In this document: piece by piece, positions 12,351 through 24,200 of the stretch
Layout: the number at the start of each line of letters is the position of its first letter
Numbering within the stretch: position 1 is the first letter of the stretch
Origin: Lichenostomus cassidix
Lineage: Eukaryota > Chordata > Aves > Passeriformes > Meliphagidae
NCBI GenBank assembly: GCA_008360975.2
Contig: CM039202.1
Coordinates: 2,750,675-2,814,674, forward strand
DNA length: 64,000 nucleotides
Reading direction: 5' to 3'
Notes under the pieces: generated by a model
What the model was told of the DNA's origin: nothing
Databases searched by the model: none
What the model saw: the letters and a program-made list of their open reading frames with translations, nothing else
Translations under genes and position numbers: made by a program

Positions 12351-12770
12351 AAATAAAATCCTGAAGGAAATTGCAGCTCTGCTGAGCCACAGGAAATAAT
12401 TCACTGCTGCTGCTTGAAAAACTTTGGTTTTTGAGGTATTATTGTGCAAAAGGCATTTGGATGATGGTTTTGGGGCATTTGGATCAGAAAATTTGGGTTT
12501 TTCCAGTTCTGCTTAAAGAATTAAGAATTATTGACATTTTTGCCAATTTTTGGAAGATTGATGGTGGTTTTTTGGAACATTTTGTGACGTTCTGTCCAGA
12601 CAAAATTGGATTTTGCTGAAAGGAAATACAAAGCTTTCAGTAATTAACTCTCTGTGTGTTAATTGATTCCCAATTAACCTGCCAGAAATACCATAAACGC
12701 TGAAAAATCCCCACCTTGGTGCTTTAATTTATTGCTTAATGACAGTTTTTACACCAATTTTAGCTTTGTG
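12351..12770. other. Unique spacer, no gene seen
   Basis: Mixed non-repetitive sequence. A 62-residue frame at 12,431-12,619 has no flanking splice signals or recognisable motif. Confidence 0.5.
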
Positions 12771-12774
12771 TTCA

Positions 12775-14360
12775 CCATGGTGAGACCTGGATGATCAAAT
12801 GTAAAAAATAATATTCATTTTAAACAATTTTTAAGAAACATTCTGACTTCCCAAAGGTGACCTTGGCAACGGTGAGACCTGGATGATCAAATCTAAAAAT
12901 TAATATTCATTTTAAACAATTTTTAAAAAACATTCTGACCTTCCAAAGGTGACCTTGGCAATGAACCCTCCAGGTTTTTAGCTTTGTACTCACGATGGTG
13001 AGACCTGGATGATCAAAATATGAAAATTAATAATAATTTTAAACAATTTTAAAAAAACATTCTGACTTTCCAAAGGTGACCTTGGCAATGGTGAGACCTG
13101 GATGATCAAATCTAAAAATTAATATTAATTTTAAATAATTTTTTAAAACATTCTGACTTTCCAAAGGTGAGACCTGGATGATCAAATCTAAAAATTAATA
13201 CTAATTTTAAACAATTTTTTTAAACATTCCCACTTTCCAAAGGTCACCTTGGCAATGAACCCTCCAGGTTTTTAGCTTTGTGCTCACAATGGTGAGACCT
13301 GGATGATCAAAATATGAAAATGAATAATAATTTTAAACAATTTTTAAAAAGCATTCTGACTTTCCAAAGGTGACCTTGCCAATGGTGAGACCTGGATGAT
13401 CAAATCTAAAAATTAATATTCATTTTAAACAATTTTTTAAAACATTCCGACGTTCCAAAGGTGAGACCTGGATGATCAAATCTAAAAATTAATATTCATT
13501 TTAAACAATTTTTAAAAAAACATTCCAACTTTCCAAAGGTGACCTTGGCAATGAACCCTCCAGGTTTTTAGCTTTGTACTCACAACGGTGAGACCTGGAT
13601 GATCAAAATATGAAAATTAAAATTAATTTTAAACAATTTTTTAAAACATTCTGACTTCCCAAAGGTGACCTTGGCAACGGTGAGATCTGGATGATCAAAT
13701 CTAAAAATTAATATTATTTTAAACAATTTTTTAAACAACTTTTAAAAAACATTCTGACTTTCCAAAGGTCACCTTGGCAATGAACTCTCCAGCTTTTTAG
13801 CTTTGTACTCACAATGGTGAGACCTGGATGATCAAATCTAAAAATTAATATTCATTTTAAACAATTTTTTAAAAACATTCTGACTTCCCAAATGTGACCT
13901 TGGCAATGGTGAGACCTGGATGATCAAATCTAAAAATTAATACTAATTTTAAACAATTTTTTAAAACATTCCGACTTTCCAAAGGTGAGACCTGGATGAT
14001 CAAATCTAAAAATTAATATTCATTTTAAACAATTTTTTTAAACAATTTTTTAAAAAACATTCCGACTTTCCAAAGGTGACCTTGGCAATGAACCCTCCAG
14101 GTTTTTAGCTTTGTGCTCACAATGGTGAGACCTGGATGATCAAATCTAAAAATTAATATTAATTTTAAATAATTTTTAAAAACATTCCAACTTTCCAAAG
14201 GTGATCTTGGCAATGAACCCTCCAGGTTTTTAGCTTTGTGCTCACCATGGTGAGACCTGGATGATCAAATCTAAAAATTAATACTAATTTTAAACAATTT
14301 TTTAAAACAATTTTTAAAAAACATTCTGACTTCCCAAATGTGACCTTGGCAATGAACCCA
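12775..14360. repeat. About 100-bp tandem repeat with GTGAGACCTGGATGATCAAA, about 15 copies
   Basis: The landmark GGTGAGACCTGGATGATCAA recurs about 15 times between 12,780 and 14,260 at spacings of about 76-139 bases. It is followed each time by AAAATTAATATTCATTTTAAACAATTTTT and ACATTCTGACTTTCCAAAGG. A longer unit that includes CTTGGCAATGAACCCTCCAGGTTTTTAGC alternates with shorter ones, so this is a higher-order array. Confidence 0.9.
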
Positions 14361-15440
14361 TTGGGATGTTCTAGAGATTTCCATCATTTCCCGAGGCAGG
14401 TGTGAGAAAAAGCAACATTCCAGCTGCTCCTGGCTGCCTGCAGATCACAGATATCCTTCCATCATGCTGATTTAATTTTAATTAGCCTCCCGTGCCTAAT
14501 TGCTCGGGAAAACACCTCCTGGTAACAAAAGCTGCTCCTTAAAAAAGTTGGAAATCACAACCCCAACCTTGCATTCTGTAAATGTCGCCGTTCTACCTCA
14601 TCAGGCTGATTTTTTAAAGTTGTTTTAAACGACGTTTTTCTCCCTCCCAAGCTGAGCAGAATGAAAAATTTGCTTTAAACGGCAAAATTAAATAAAGGAA
14701 AATAATAATTTATTGCTCTCGCTCCGACAGGCAAGACATCAGTTTGATGTTTTTCAGCTCAGAGCTCCTTCTCCTCCCGAAACAACAAATGAGTTTTGAT
14801 TTCTCTTCGTTAAATACATAATTAATTCCTCCTCCCCATCAGTGTCTGGTTGTTTTCCCTCCCTGATGTGAGGTTTTCCTCCTCAGCCTTTGCAGCTTCA
14901 GGGAATTTCTGCTCCAAATTCAACATTCCACCCCAAAATCCAATAAAATTCCCCAAATCCATGACCAGAAAATATCCGAGTTGCAAATATTCAGCTGTGG
15001 AAATATCCACAGATCGAGTTGAATTGTGTCCTCTCTCTATAAGGACGTTGCAATTAATTTGACTAATTTTTTTTTGGTGTAAAAACCCCAAAAAAACCAG
15101 CACACTTGCATTTTTTAAATCCCCCTGACCTGTGAGGGAATCACAGATTTTTTTTTGAGTCAAAGTGTGTTGTGATTGACCCAAACATTATTAAAAGGCA
15201 TCATATTTGTCCTTCATATTTGGGGAATGTGTGTTTAAAATGGATTGGAGGAATGTTAATTGCTGTTTGGGGGGGAAATTTTTAGATTTAATCATTCTGG
15301 GTGATGATCCAGGCTTTGCTGTGATGAGCACAAAGCTAAAATTGGTTAAAAAATGGGAATGTTTGAGGAGGTTAATGAGGGCAAACAGCACAGAGCCTGC
15401 AAAGGTAAAATTTTGTGGCTTTAAATGGGAGTTTTCGCTG
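14361..15440. other. Unique sequence, no gene supported
   Basis: Non-repetitive DNA of ordinary composition. The longest open frame is 120 residues on the minus strand (15,184-14,822); it lacks flanking splice sites and any recognisable domain. Confidence 0.5.
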
Positions 15441-15444
15441 TTCA

Positions 15445-16440
15445 AAAGGCACATCTGGGCAGTTCTGTGCAGTAGGAAGGTTTGATATTTATATATTTAT
15501 TTATATATATTATAATTTAAATATGTCATTTAAATATATAAATTTATATATAAATATAGATATAAAAGATATAATATAATATAATATAATATAATATAAT
15601 ATAATATAATATAATATAATATAATATTATATAATATTATATTATATTATATGTATTACATAATATATAATATTATATTATAATATTATAATTATAATTT
15701 AAATATATAATTTAAATGTATAAATTTTTATATAAATATATATAAATATAAATATGACATTTTAATATTTATTTATATATAAATGATATTTTACACCCAG
15801 CACCGAGTTTCCACCCAGCAGAGTGTCTGCAGGAGCTTCAGAGAGTCCTCAGCTCTCCCTGAGCCACATCTGGGCAGTTCTGTGCAATAGGAAGGTTTGA
15901 TATTTATATATTTATTTATATATAAATATTACAATTTAAATATATAAATTTATATATAAATATATATAAATATATGTTATAATATTATATTATATTATAT
16001 TATAATATATAATATAATATATATAATGTTATATTATAATAGTATTATATTATAATATTATAATTATAATTATAATATATAATTTAAATGTATAATTTTT
16101 ATATAAATATCTATAAATATAAATATGATATTTTTATATTTATTTATATATAAATGATACTTTACACCCAGCACCGAGTTCCACCCAGCAGAGTGTCTGC
16201 AGGAGCTTCAGAGAGTCCTCAGCTCTCCCCTGAGCCACATCTAGGCAGTTCTGTGCAATAGGAAGGTTTGATAAATGATATTTTACACCCAGCACCGAGT
16301 TCCACCCAGCAGAGCGTCTGCAGGAACTTCAGAGAGTCCTCAGCTCTCCCCTGAGGCAGATCTGGGCAGTTCTGTGCAATAAGAAAGTTTGATAAATGAT
16401 ATTTTACACCCAGCACTGAGTTCCACCCAGCAGCACCCTG
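15445..16440. repeat. Tandem repeat, 4 copies, two carrying large TATAA expansions
   Basis: A block ACATCTGGGCAGTTCTGTGC...GAAGGTTTGAT...ACACCCAGCACCGAGTT...GTCTGCAGGAGCTTCAGAGAG recurs near 15,451, 15,866, 16,228 and 16,349. In the first two copies about 300 bases of AT-only sequence (TATAATATAA runs) sit between GTTTGAT and AAATGATATTTTACACCC. In the last two the same flanks are joined directly. Confidence 0.85.
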
Positions 16441-16852
16441 CAAGGATGAGCAGAGTTTCTGCAGGAGACTCTGCAGGATCTTTATTTCTCCTCCCTGACT
16501 GCTCTGACCCTGGAAAAGCCCTTTGCTCCTGCTCCCCTCCCACATTGCTTTAAGGTTGCCCTTAATGACTCCAAATCACTGCTCTGGATGTCTCGTTTAT
16601 CTTCCCCAAACGCAGCAGCTCTGACTGCATCAACCTCCCTCCCCAACCCCCTCAGACTCCCTGAGCTCTGCAGGCTGCAGCAGATAAACTCCCCCAGGTC
16701 GCTTTGCTGTCCTCCCAGAGGCAGCAGGATGCCATCAGAGATCCATCACGCTTTCCTGGGCGGCAGGAGGGTTTTGCTGTTCAAGCCTGGCGAGGCTGGA
16801 GGTCACCCCAAATCACGGTTCTGCTCACTTTTTATCCTTTTTATCCTTTTTA
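16441..16852. other. Unique spacer, no gene seen
   Basis: Moderately GC-rich unique DNA upstream of the 578-bp duplication. Short open frames only. Confidence 0.45.
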
Positions 16853-18010
16853 TCCTGTCAGCTGCTGTTTGGGGTTGAGGTTGTTTCGGAGGAGTTCGCA
16901 GCATCTATCAACTCCTCGTCCTTCAGCCCTGCAGCTCTCTGGGCTTTGAGCACTGATTGATTCATTAAATGTCTCCAAAGTCAGGCCATTTGTCTTTTTT
17001 TTTTTTTACACTGTATTTTGTTGTCTGTGTTTTGCCTGAGTTACAAACTCTCAGCACAGCACTGAGCTCTGCTTGCTTTTGGTGTTTCACAATGGGATCC
17101 TGAATAAAGAAATCCCTGAAACTGAAACTCCTCTGAGGAAATACTATATAAAAAAAGAAAAATTTAGAACACAAACCACAATTTCAAGGCCCAAAAGATG
17201 ATTGCTGATTACTTCTCAGATTCAGCACTGAGTTATCCAAACCCAAACCCTTATTGATATAATGCCTCAGGAGTGAGGAAGAAAACATCACTTTTAAATC
17301 CCCAGAGCCACATTTGGGAGACCAAAACACTCAACCTGAGCTCCAAACCCACACTTGTGATGGTTAACCCACCAAGACTTACAATTTTAAAGTCCAAATC
17401 CTCGAATGCTCACTTTATAAGCCCAGTTTATCCTGTCAGCTGCTGTTTGGGGTTGAGGTTGTTTTGGAGGAGTTCACAACATTCCTTATCCTTCAGCCCT
17501 GCAGCTCTCTGGGCTTTAAGCACTGATTGATTCATTAAATGTCTCCAAAGTCAGGCCATTTGTCTCTCCTTTTTCCCTGTATTTTGTTGTCTGTGTTTTG
17601 CCTGAGTTACAAACTCTCAGCACAGCACTGAGCTCTGCTTGCTTTGGTGTTTCACAGTGGGATCTTGAATAAAGAAATCCCTGGGCACTGAAACTCCTCT
17701 GAGGAAATACTATTAAAAAAAAGAAAAAAAAAGGAAAAAATTTAGAACATAAACCACAATTTCAAGGCCCAAAAGATGATTGCTGATTACTTCTCAGATT
17801 CAACACTGAGTTATGCAAACCCAAACCCTTATTGATATAATGCCTCAGGATTGAGGAGGAGAGCATCACTTTTAAATCCCCAGAGCCACATTTGGGAGAC
17901 CAAAATGACCTGAGCTCCAAACCCACAAACCCACAAACCCACACTTGTGATGGTTAACCCACCAAGGCTTAAGATTTTAAAGTCCAAATCCTCATTTAAA
18001 AGGCCCTGAG
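16853..18010. repeat. Tandem duplication of a 578-bp segment (two copies)
   Basis: TCCTGTCAGCTGCTGTTTGG starts copy 1 at 16,853 and copy 2 at 17,431. Later landmarks match in order: GATTGATTCATTAAATGTC, GCACAGCACTGAGCTCTGC, GATTGCTGATTACTTCTC and CTTGTGATGGTTAACCCACC. Copy 1 ends near 17,430 and copy 2 near 18,010, about 145 bases upstream of the start codon of the CCDC81-like gene, so the duplication may include part of its upstream region. Confidence 0.88.
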
Positions 18011-18154
18011 CATCATTTTTCACAAGGCTGCTCTGGAATGCTGGTGGCACTGCGATGTCACAGAGCCTGTGGTGACACAGGGGGACAAAAGTGACACCAG
18101 GGAGGTGGATGCTGTGCCCTGGACAGCCCAGAGTGAGGAGGTGCCCAGCATGTC

Positions 18155-18251
18155 ATGGATGTCCCCGGGACTGTGAAACCCACTGCGATGGATTTTTGGG
18201 ATGGCAACGAATCCCTGTTTGTGCTGCCGGAGCTCAACATGAAACCCAAAG
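18155..18251 (+). CDS. CCDC81-like gene, exon 1 (start codon)
   Basis: Opens with ATG GAT in a GTCATGG context and encodes 32 residues, ending NMKPK plus one base (phase 1) before a GTACAG donor. The stretch SLFVLPELNMKPKDKKAIW lines up with the LLFPTLRKLSPADISEIW region at the N-terminus of mammalian CCDC81, recalled from the family. A 5' untranslated exon could lie further upstream. Confidence 0.75.
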
Positions 18252-21200
18252 GTACAGGCAGGAGTGTCACCTCTGGGGACAGCAGTGACACACAGCCCGG
18301 GCTGCTGCAAGGCTCAGAGCCAGCAGAGGCACAGCATCACCTGGTTTTTCCTCTTTTTTCAGACAAAAAGGCTATTTGGTCTTCTGTGACTCGCATGGTC
18401 AAAAAGCAGCTCTTGGAGGGCAAGGTGGGACAGCACAGCAAGCTGGGACAACAGCCTGGGACAAAAACCTGGGAGAAAAACCTGGGAAAAACACCTGGGA
18501 CAACAGCCTGGGACAAAAACCTGGGACAAACACCTGGGACAAACACCTGGGACAAAAGCCTGGGAGAAAAACCTGGGACAGCAACCTGGGAGAAAAACCT
18601 GGGAGAAAAACCTGGGACAAACACCTGGGACAAACACCTGGGACAAAAGCCTGGGAGAAAAAACTGGGACAAAAAACAGCCTGGGACAACAGCCTGGGAC
18701 AGCAACCTGGGACAAAAACCTGGGACAAAAACCTGGGACAACAGCCTGGGAAAAATCCCTGGGACAAAAACCTGGGACAAACCCCTGGGACAAACCGCTG
18801 GGACAAAAGCCTGGGACAAATACCTGGGATAGCAACCTGGGACAAACTCCTGGGACAATAGCCTGGGACAGACCCCTGGGATAAAGCCCTGGGACAAAAA
18901 CCTGGGACAATAGCCGTGTCCCCCTCGCACACCCAGAGCGGCTGGCAGTCCCCATGGCCTGCAGTTCCCCTTGTGCTCCTCAGAATGCAGGAAATCCACC
19001 CCAAAATCATCTGTCGCAGGACAAACAGGGCTGGTGCAGGGTGGTGTCACCTCTGGGAGGTGGCATTGGGTCACTGTAGTCCCCGCAGTGCCCTTGAGCT
19101 GTCTCTGCCCCGACTCCAGCATGGATTTGTGGTGGCAGAAGGGAGAGGAGAGGCCCAGGAGGGTTGTCCCCACTGTCCTGCCTTCTGGAGGTGACAGGCT
19201 CTGCTCAAAGTCACCATCCCTCGAGGGGAACATCCTCAGCTCTTCCTCCTGTGCCCTCCTCACCTGTGGCAACACAGATTCTTTCCCGTGGGAATTTTCT
19301 CTTCTTCTTGCTGTGTTTTTATAAATAGATAAAGTTTTGATGTTATTGAAATGGTCTTTTGGAAGACAGTCAGTTCAAGCCTGGCCAATCAGCCTAGGGG
19401 GAGGTTTTGAATTAACCCAATCCAAACGACCTGTGAAAGTCTATATAAATTGTTAAAATAAATAATAAATTCAGGATTCTGTTCACCCGAGAATCTCTCT
19501 AGACTCTTCACTCCACCAGCAGTTCCACAGCGACACTCACCCTCTGGGCTTCTCCCTTGTGCTCCAGGGGATCCGAATTCCCACGCTGGGCTGCATCGAG
19601 GTGGTGCCCATGGAGGTGCAGGTGGGCAGCAGCACTCAGGTGCTGCCCATGCCCAAGTTCCACATGGCCAGGAACCTCATGCTGGCCCAGAACCTGGAAG
19701 AGAAGGATGACCCCAAGGGTAAGGCGGAGGGTTGAAACCCGAAATCTGGGCTGCATGGGGTTAGCACACCTCGTTTCTAAAAGCAGCTCCTGGGACGGGA
19801 TATCTCCTGGGGAAAAATAGAATAATATATATATATAAAATTCAAATTTTTTTAAAAATTAATATAATTTTTAAAAAGTAAATTTCATATAATTTTAAAA
19901 AAGTAAATTTAATATAATTAAATTTAACATATTTTTAATATATTTTTTAAAATTAAAATTTAATATAATTTTAAAATAATGTAATTTAATTTTTAAAATT
20001 TTAAATATTTTAAAATTTTAAATATTTATAAATTTTAAAATATATTTTAAAACTGATAATTATATAGAATATATGTCTAAACAATATATATTTATATATA
20101 ATATATATTTATACATAGTATATCTTTTTATATCTATAAAAGGATAATTATATAATTAAAAAGTATATCTATAATAATACTATTATATATGAAAATGCAA
20201 TGAAGATAATTTTTAAAAAGTAACCTTCTCCTGTGGTTTCCCAGCCCCGAAGCCAGCAGAGATTCTGAAATATGCCGAAGTGGCCAGGGCCACCAAGCTG
20301 TCCAGGCAGAAAGTGGAGTTTTTAATCCTGAGAACCACATCCCTGATGTACCACTGCCTGGAGAAAGCAGCCAACGTGGCCTTCGTGCTGCAGGACGTGG
20401 GAGTGATCTTCATCGAGGGCAGCAAGGGCTTCCTGAGGATCTACCCGCAGTTCCTGGAGCAACTGACGGGCTGGAAATTCCAGGGGACAACACGCAGGGT
20501 GAGCATTTGGTGTCCCCAGGGCAGCTGTCCGGCTGGGAAGTGGACAGCAGGATGTGGCCAGGCAGGAGAACAATTCCACCCACTCTAGCTGCCCTGGATT
20601 CCTCCTCTCTGGGGTTCCTGGTCACTGGGGATGTGCTGGCAGCTCTGTTTCATTCTGCAGCGTCTCCAGGAGCTGGGCTTGGTGATATCCCCGGAACAGC
20701 CCATGGCTGCCCTGAGCCCAACCCGCCGCCTCATCCTCTTCCCCAGGTGGGTGAAACCCCCAGGAGGTTTGGCCTCTGGGGACAACTTGGGGCAGTTTGT
20801 CCCCATGACCGTGGAGCCCTGCAGAGCAGTGTCACTGTTGAGCCGCTAGCAGAGAAAAGAACCCAGTTCTCAGTGGCAAGAAGGAAAAGACCTTTATCGT
20901 TTTGATTTCATCATATATATAGAGTTTTCAAAGGTCACCCAGATTGGTCAGTCAGAAACCTCCCCCTAGGCCTGATTGGCCAGGCCTGCACCGTCCAGAT
21001 CTTGGGACACTGTTTTTAATAACATCCAAACTTTATCTTTGTTTATAAAACACAAAAAGAATTCTCATGGGAAAGACCTGTGCTAGCCACAGAGCAGTGC
21101 CTCCTGGGTGTCACTGCTCCTCATCCCCGAGGGGACACGGGAAGGATTGAAATGCATCCCTGTCGCTGTAGCACCCGGGATGGAGAAATTCAGCACACGA

Positions 21201-24200
21201 GGAATTCAGAGAGACTTTTATTGTTTACAACTTCTGCTTATGAGTGCTAAAATCCCACAGGTGATTGGTCAGTGGTCACTCACCTCCTGGGGTGATTGGC
21301 TGAAGTCTTACAACGCCTAATTCCAAACACTCTCTGCCTTAAAACCCAAAACAGATCAGGAAAACAGCAGGTGTTCGATACTATGTACAAAATCATCTCA
21401 TTGTTTTCACAGTTTGCATGGGAAAGGAGAGATTCTCAGGGAAACGCTTCTGCCAGCAGCTTTTCAGTATCCACACATCCCCATCGTGACCAGGAATCCT
21501 TCCCTGGGTGACCCTATTTCCCAGGACATCCTTGGGGACGGGGAACAGGACTGTCAGAACCTGAGCTGGCAGAACAGTGGCTTTTCCCCAGTGCCCAGCT
21601 CCCCTGTGCCCAGGTGATTCTGGGGACAAGGCTCAGGATGGTGTCCTCTCTCTGTCCCCAGCTTTGAACAGGCCTGCCTGCCCAAGCCACCGCCCATGGA
21701 ATGCCGCAAGTTCTTTCTGCCTGATCCTGAGGTGACCATGAGGAGGAGACTGAATTTGGCACCCCCGGGGATGAAGTGGGAAGGTAAAGCAGCTCATGTC
21801 CACAGCAAGGGACAACTGGAGGCTGTGGCTGATTGGACAATCCCTGGCTGTGATTGTCACACGGATCTGATTGTGTCAAAGCTTGGTGACAGCTCGGTGT
21901 GGCCGTTTCTGCTCAGGTTGGCTCCACAGGAGCTGAGCCATGGGCTGGGAGTGCCCAAAATGCCCAAAATGCCCAAAATGCCCAAAATCCCTGGTTCAGC
22001 AGGAGGGTGGGGGTCTGAGGGCCTGTTCTTGCTCTGGGAAATGACCTCTGCTTTGGGAAGAGACTCTGTCCCCAATCTGTCACCATGGATGGGACAGTGC
22101 CAGGCTCTTGTGACAAAGTCCCTCCTTCCTGGTTCCAGGGATGTATCCCATCGTGCCTGTGCCTCCCCGTCCGTTTCCCTTTGCCTGGCCAGGACTGCGG
22201 ACAGAGATGATGGGAGATAAGGAGACGGAGGACGGGTGAGCTGGAGGAGCAGGGGGTGGGGCATTTTCCTCATCCAGCCAGATCCCGTTCCCCAGAGCCA
22301 AACCCACCATCCACAAGAGACTGGAGCTGCTGGGAGCCTCACAGATCCCAGGGGTTGCTCCTCATCCTGTTCCCCAGAGCCAAACCCACCATCCACAAGA
22401 GACTGGAGCTGCTGGGAGCCTCACAGATCCCAGGGGTTGCTCCTCATCCTGTTCCCCAGAGCCAAACCCACCATCCACAAGAGACTGGAGCTGCTGGGAG
22501 CCTCACAGATCCCAGGGGTTGCTCCTCATCCTGTTCCCCAAACAATCCACCATCCACAAGAGACTGGAGCTGCTGGGAGCCTCACACATCCCAGGGGTTG
22601 CTCCTCATCCTGTTCCCCAGAGCCAAACCCACCATCCACAAGAGACTGGAGCTGCTGGGAGCCTCACAGATCCCAGGGGTTGCTCCTCATCCTGTTCCCC
22701 AGAGCCAAACCCACCATCCACAAGAGACTGGAGCTGCTGGGAGCCTCACAGATCCCAGGGGTTGCTCCTCATCCTGTTCCCCAAACAATCCACCATCCAC
22801 AAGAGACTGGAGCTGCTGGGAGCGTCACACATCCCAAGGGTTGCTCCCCTCTGTCCCCCCAGGAGAGCCCAAGGGTGGTGGGGACAGCCAAGTGTCCCAG
22901 CTCAGGGGGTTCCTCTCCATGGTTCCATGAGCCCAGCAGCTCCTGTGGTCAGTTTGTGTCCCCAAAGCCCTCCCAGCCCACTCAGGCCACTCCTGTGATG
23001 TCCCTCCAGGCAGCTGCCACCATTCCCAGCAGCTGCTGCTGGACAAGAGCAGCCTGGGAGTGACCAAGCCAAGGACAAATCTGTGCCCAAGGACAAAGTG
23101 ACGAAGCAGAGGGACAAAGAGGCAGCAGCAGCTCAGAGGGATGAGGGAGGAAGAGGACAAAACAAAAACTCCCTCGGGAGAGAGGGAGAAAAGAAAGCTC
23201 AAAGCAGAAAAGGAGAAAATAAAGATTCCCTCAGGAGAGAGGGAGAAAAGAAAGCTCAAAGCAGAAAAGGAGAAAACAAAGATTCCCTCGGGAGAGAGGG
23301 AGAAAAGAAAGCTCAAAGCAGAAAAGAAATACCCAGCTTGGAAGGGACTCTTGGAAGGGAAGGAGAGAAGAAAACTAGACAAGGAAAAGGAGGAGAAAGA
23401 AGGGAATCTCTTGGAAAGGGAGGAGAAAGAAGAGCTTCTCTTGGAAAGGGAGGAGAAAGAAGGGAATCTCTTGGAAAGGGAGGAGAAAGAAGAGCTTCTC
23501 TTGGAAAGGGAGGAGAAAGAAGAGCTTCTCTAGGAAAAGAAAGAGAAAGAAGAGCTTCTCTTGGAAAGGGAGGAGAAAGAAGAGCTTCTCTAGGAAAAGA
23601 AAGAGAAAGAAAAGGTTCTCTCGGAAGAGAAGGAGAAAGAAGAGCTTCTCTTGGAAAGGGAGGAGAAAGAAGAGCTTCTCTAGGAAAAGAAAGAGAAAGA
23701 AGAGCTTCTCTTGGAAAGGGAGGAGAAAGAAGAGCTTCTCTAGGAAAAGAAAGAGAAAGAAGAGCTTCTCTTGGAAAGGGAGGAGAAAGAAGAGCTTCTC
23801 TAGGAAAAGAAAGAGAAAGAAGAGCTTCTCTTGGAAAGGGAGGAGAAAGAAGAGCTTCTCTTGGGAAAGAAAGAGAAAGAAAAGGTTCTCTCGGAAGAGA
23901 AGGAGAAAGAAGAGCTTCTCTTGGAAAGGGAGGAGAAAGAAGAGCTTCTCTAGGAAAAGAAAGAGAAAGAAGAGCTTCTCTTGGAAAGGGAGGAGAAAGA
24001 AGAGCTTCTCTTGGGAAAGAAAGAGAAAGAAAAGGTTCTCTCGGAAGAGAAGGAGAAAGAAGAGATTCTCTTGGAAGAGAAGGAAAAAAGAAAGTTGGAC
24101 GAGGAAAAGAAAAAGAAGCAAAAGATGCTGCTGGAAGTAAAGGAGAAAAGAAAGTTAGTCCCAAAAGAGGAGAAAAGGGAGTTTCTCCCAGAAGAAACGG

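Noticed and set aside
18337..19275. 312-residue minus-strand frame with VPGFCPRLLSQ repeats
   Set aside because: Artefact of the 13-bp intronic array on the strand opposite a well-supported gene.
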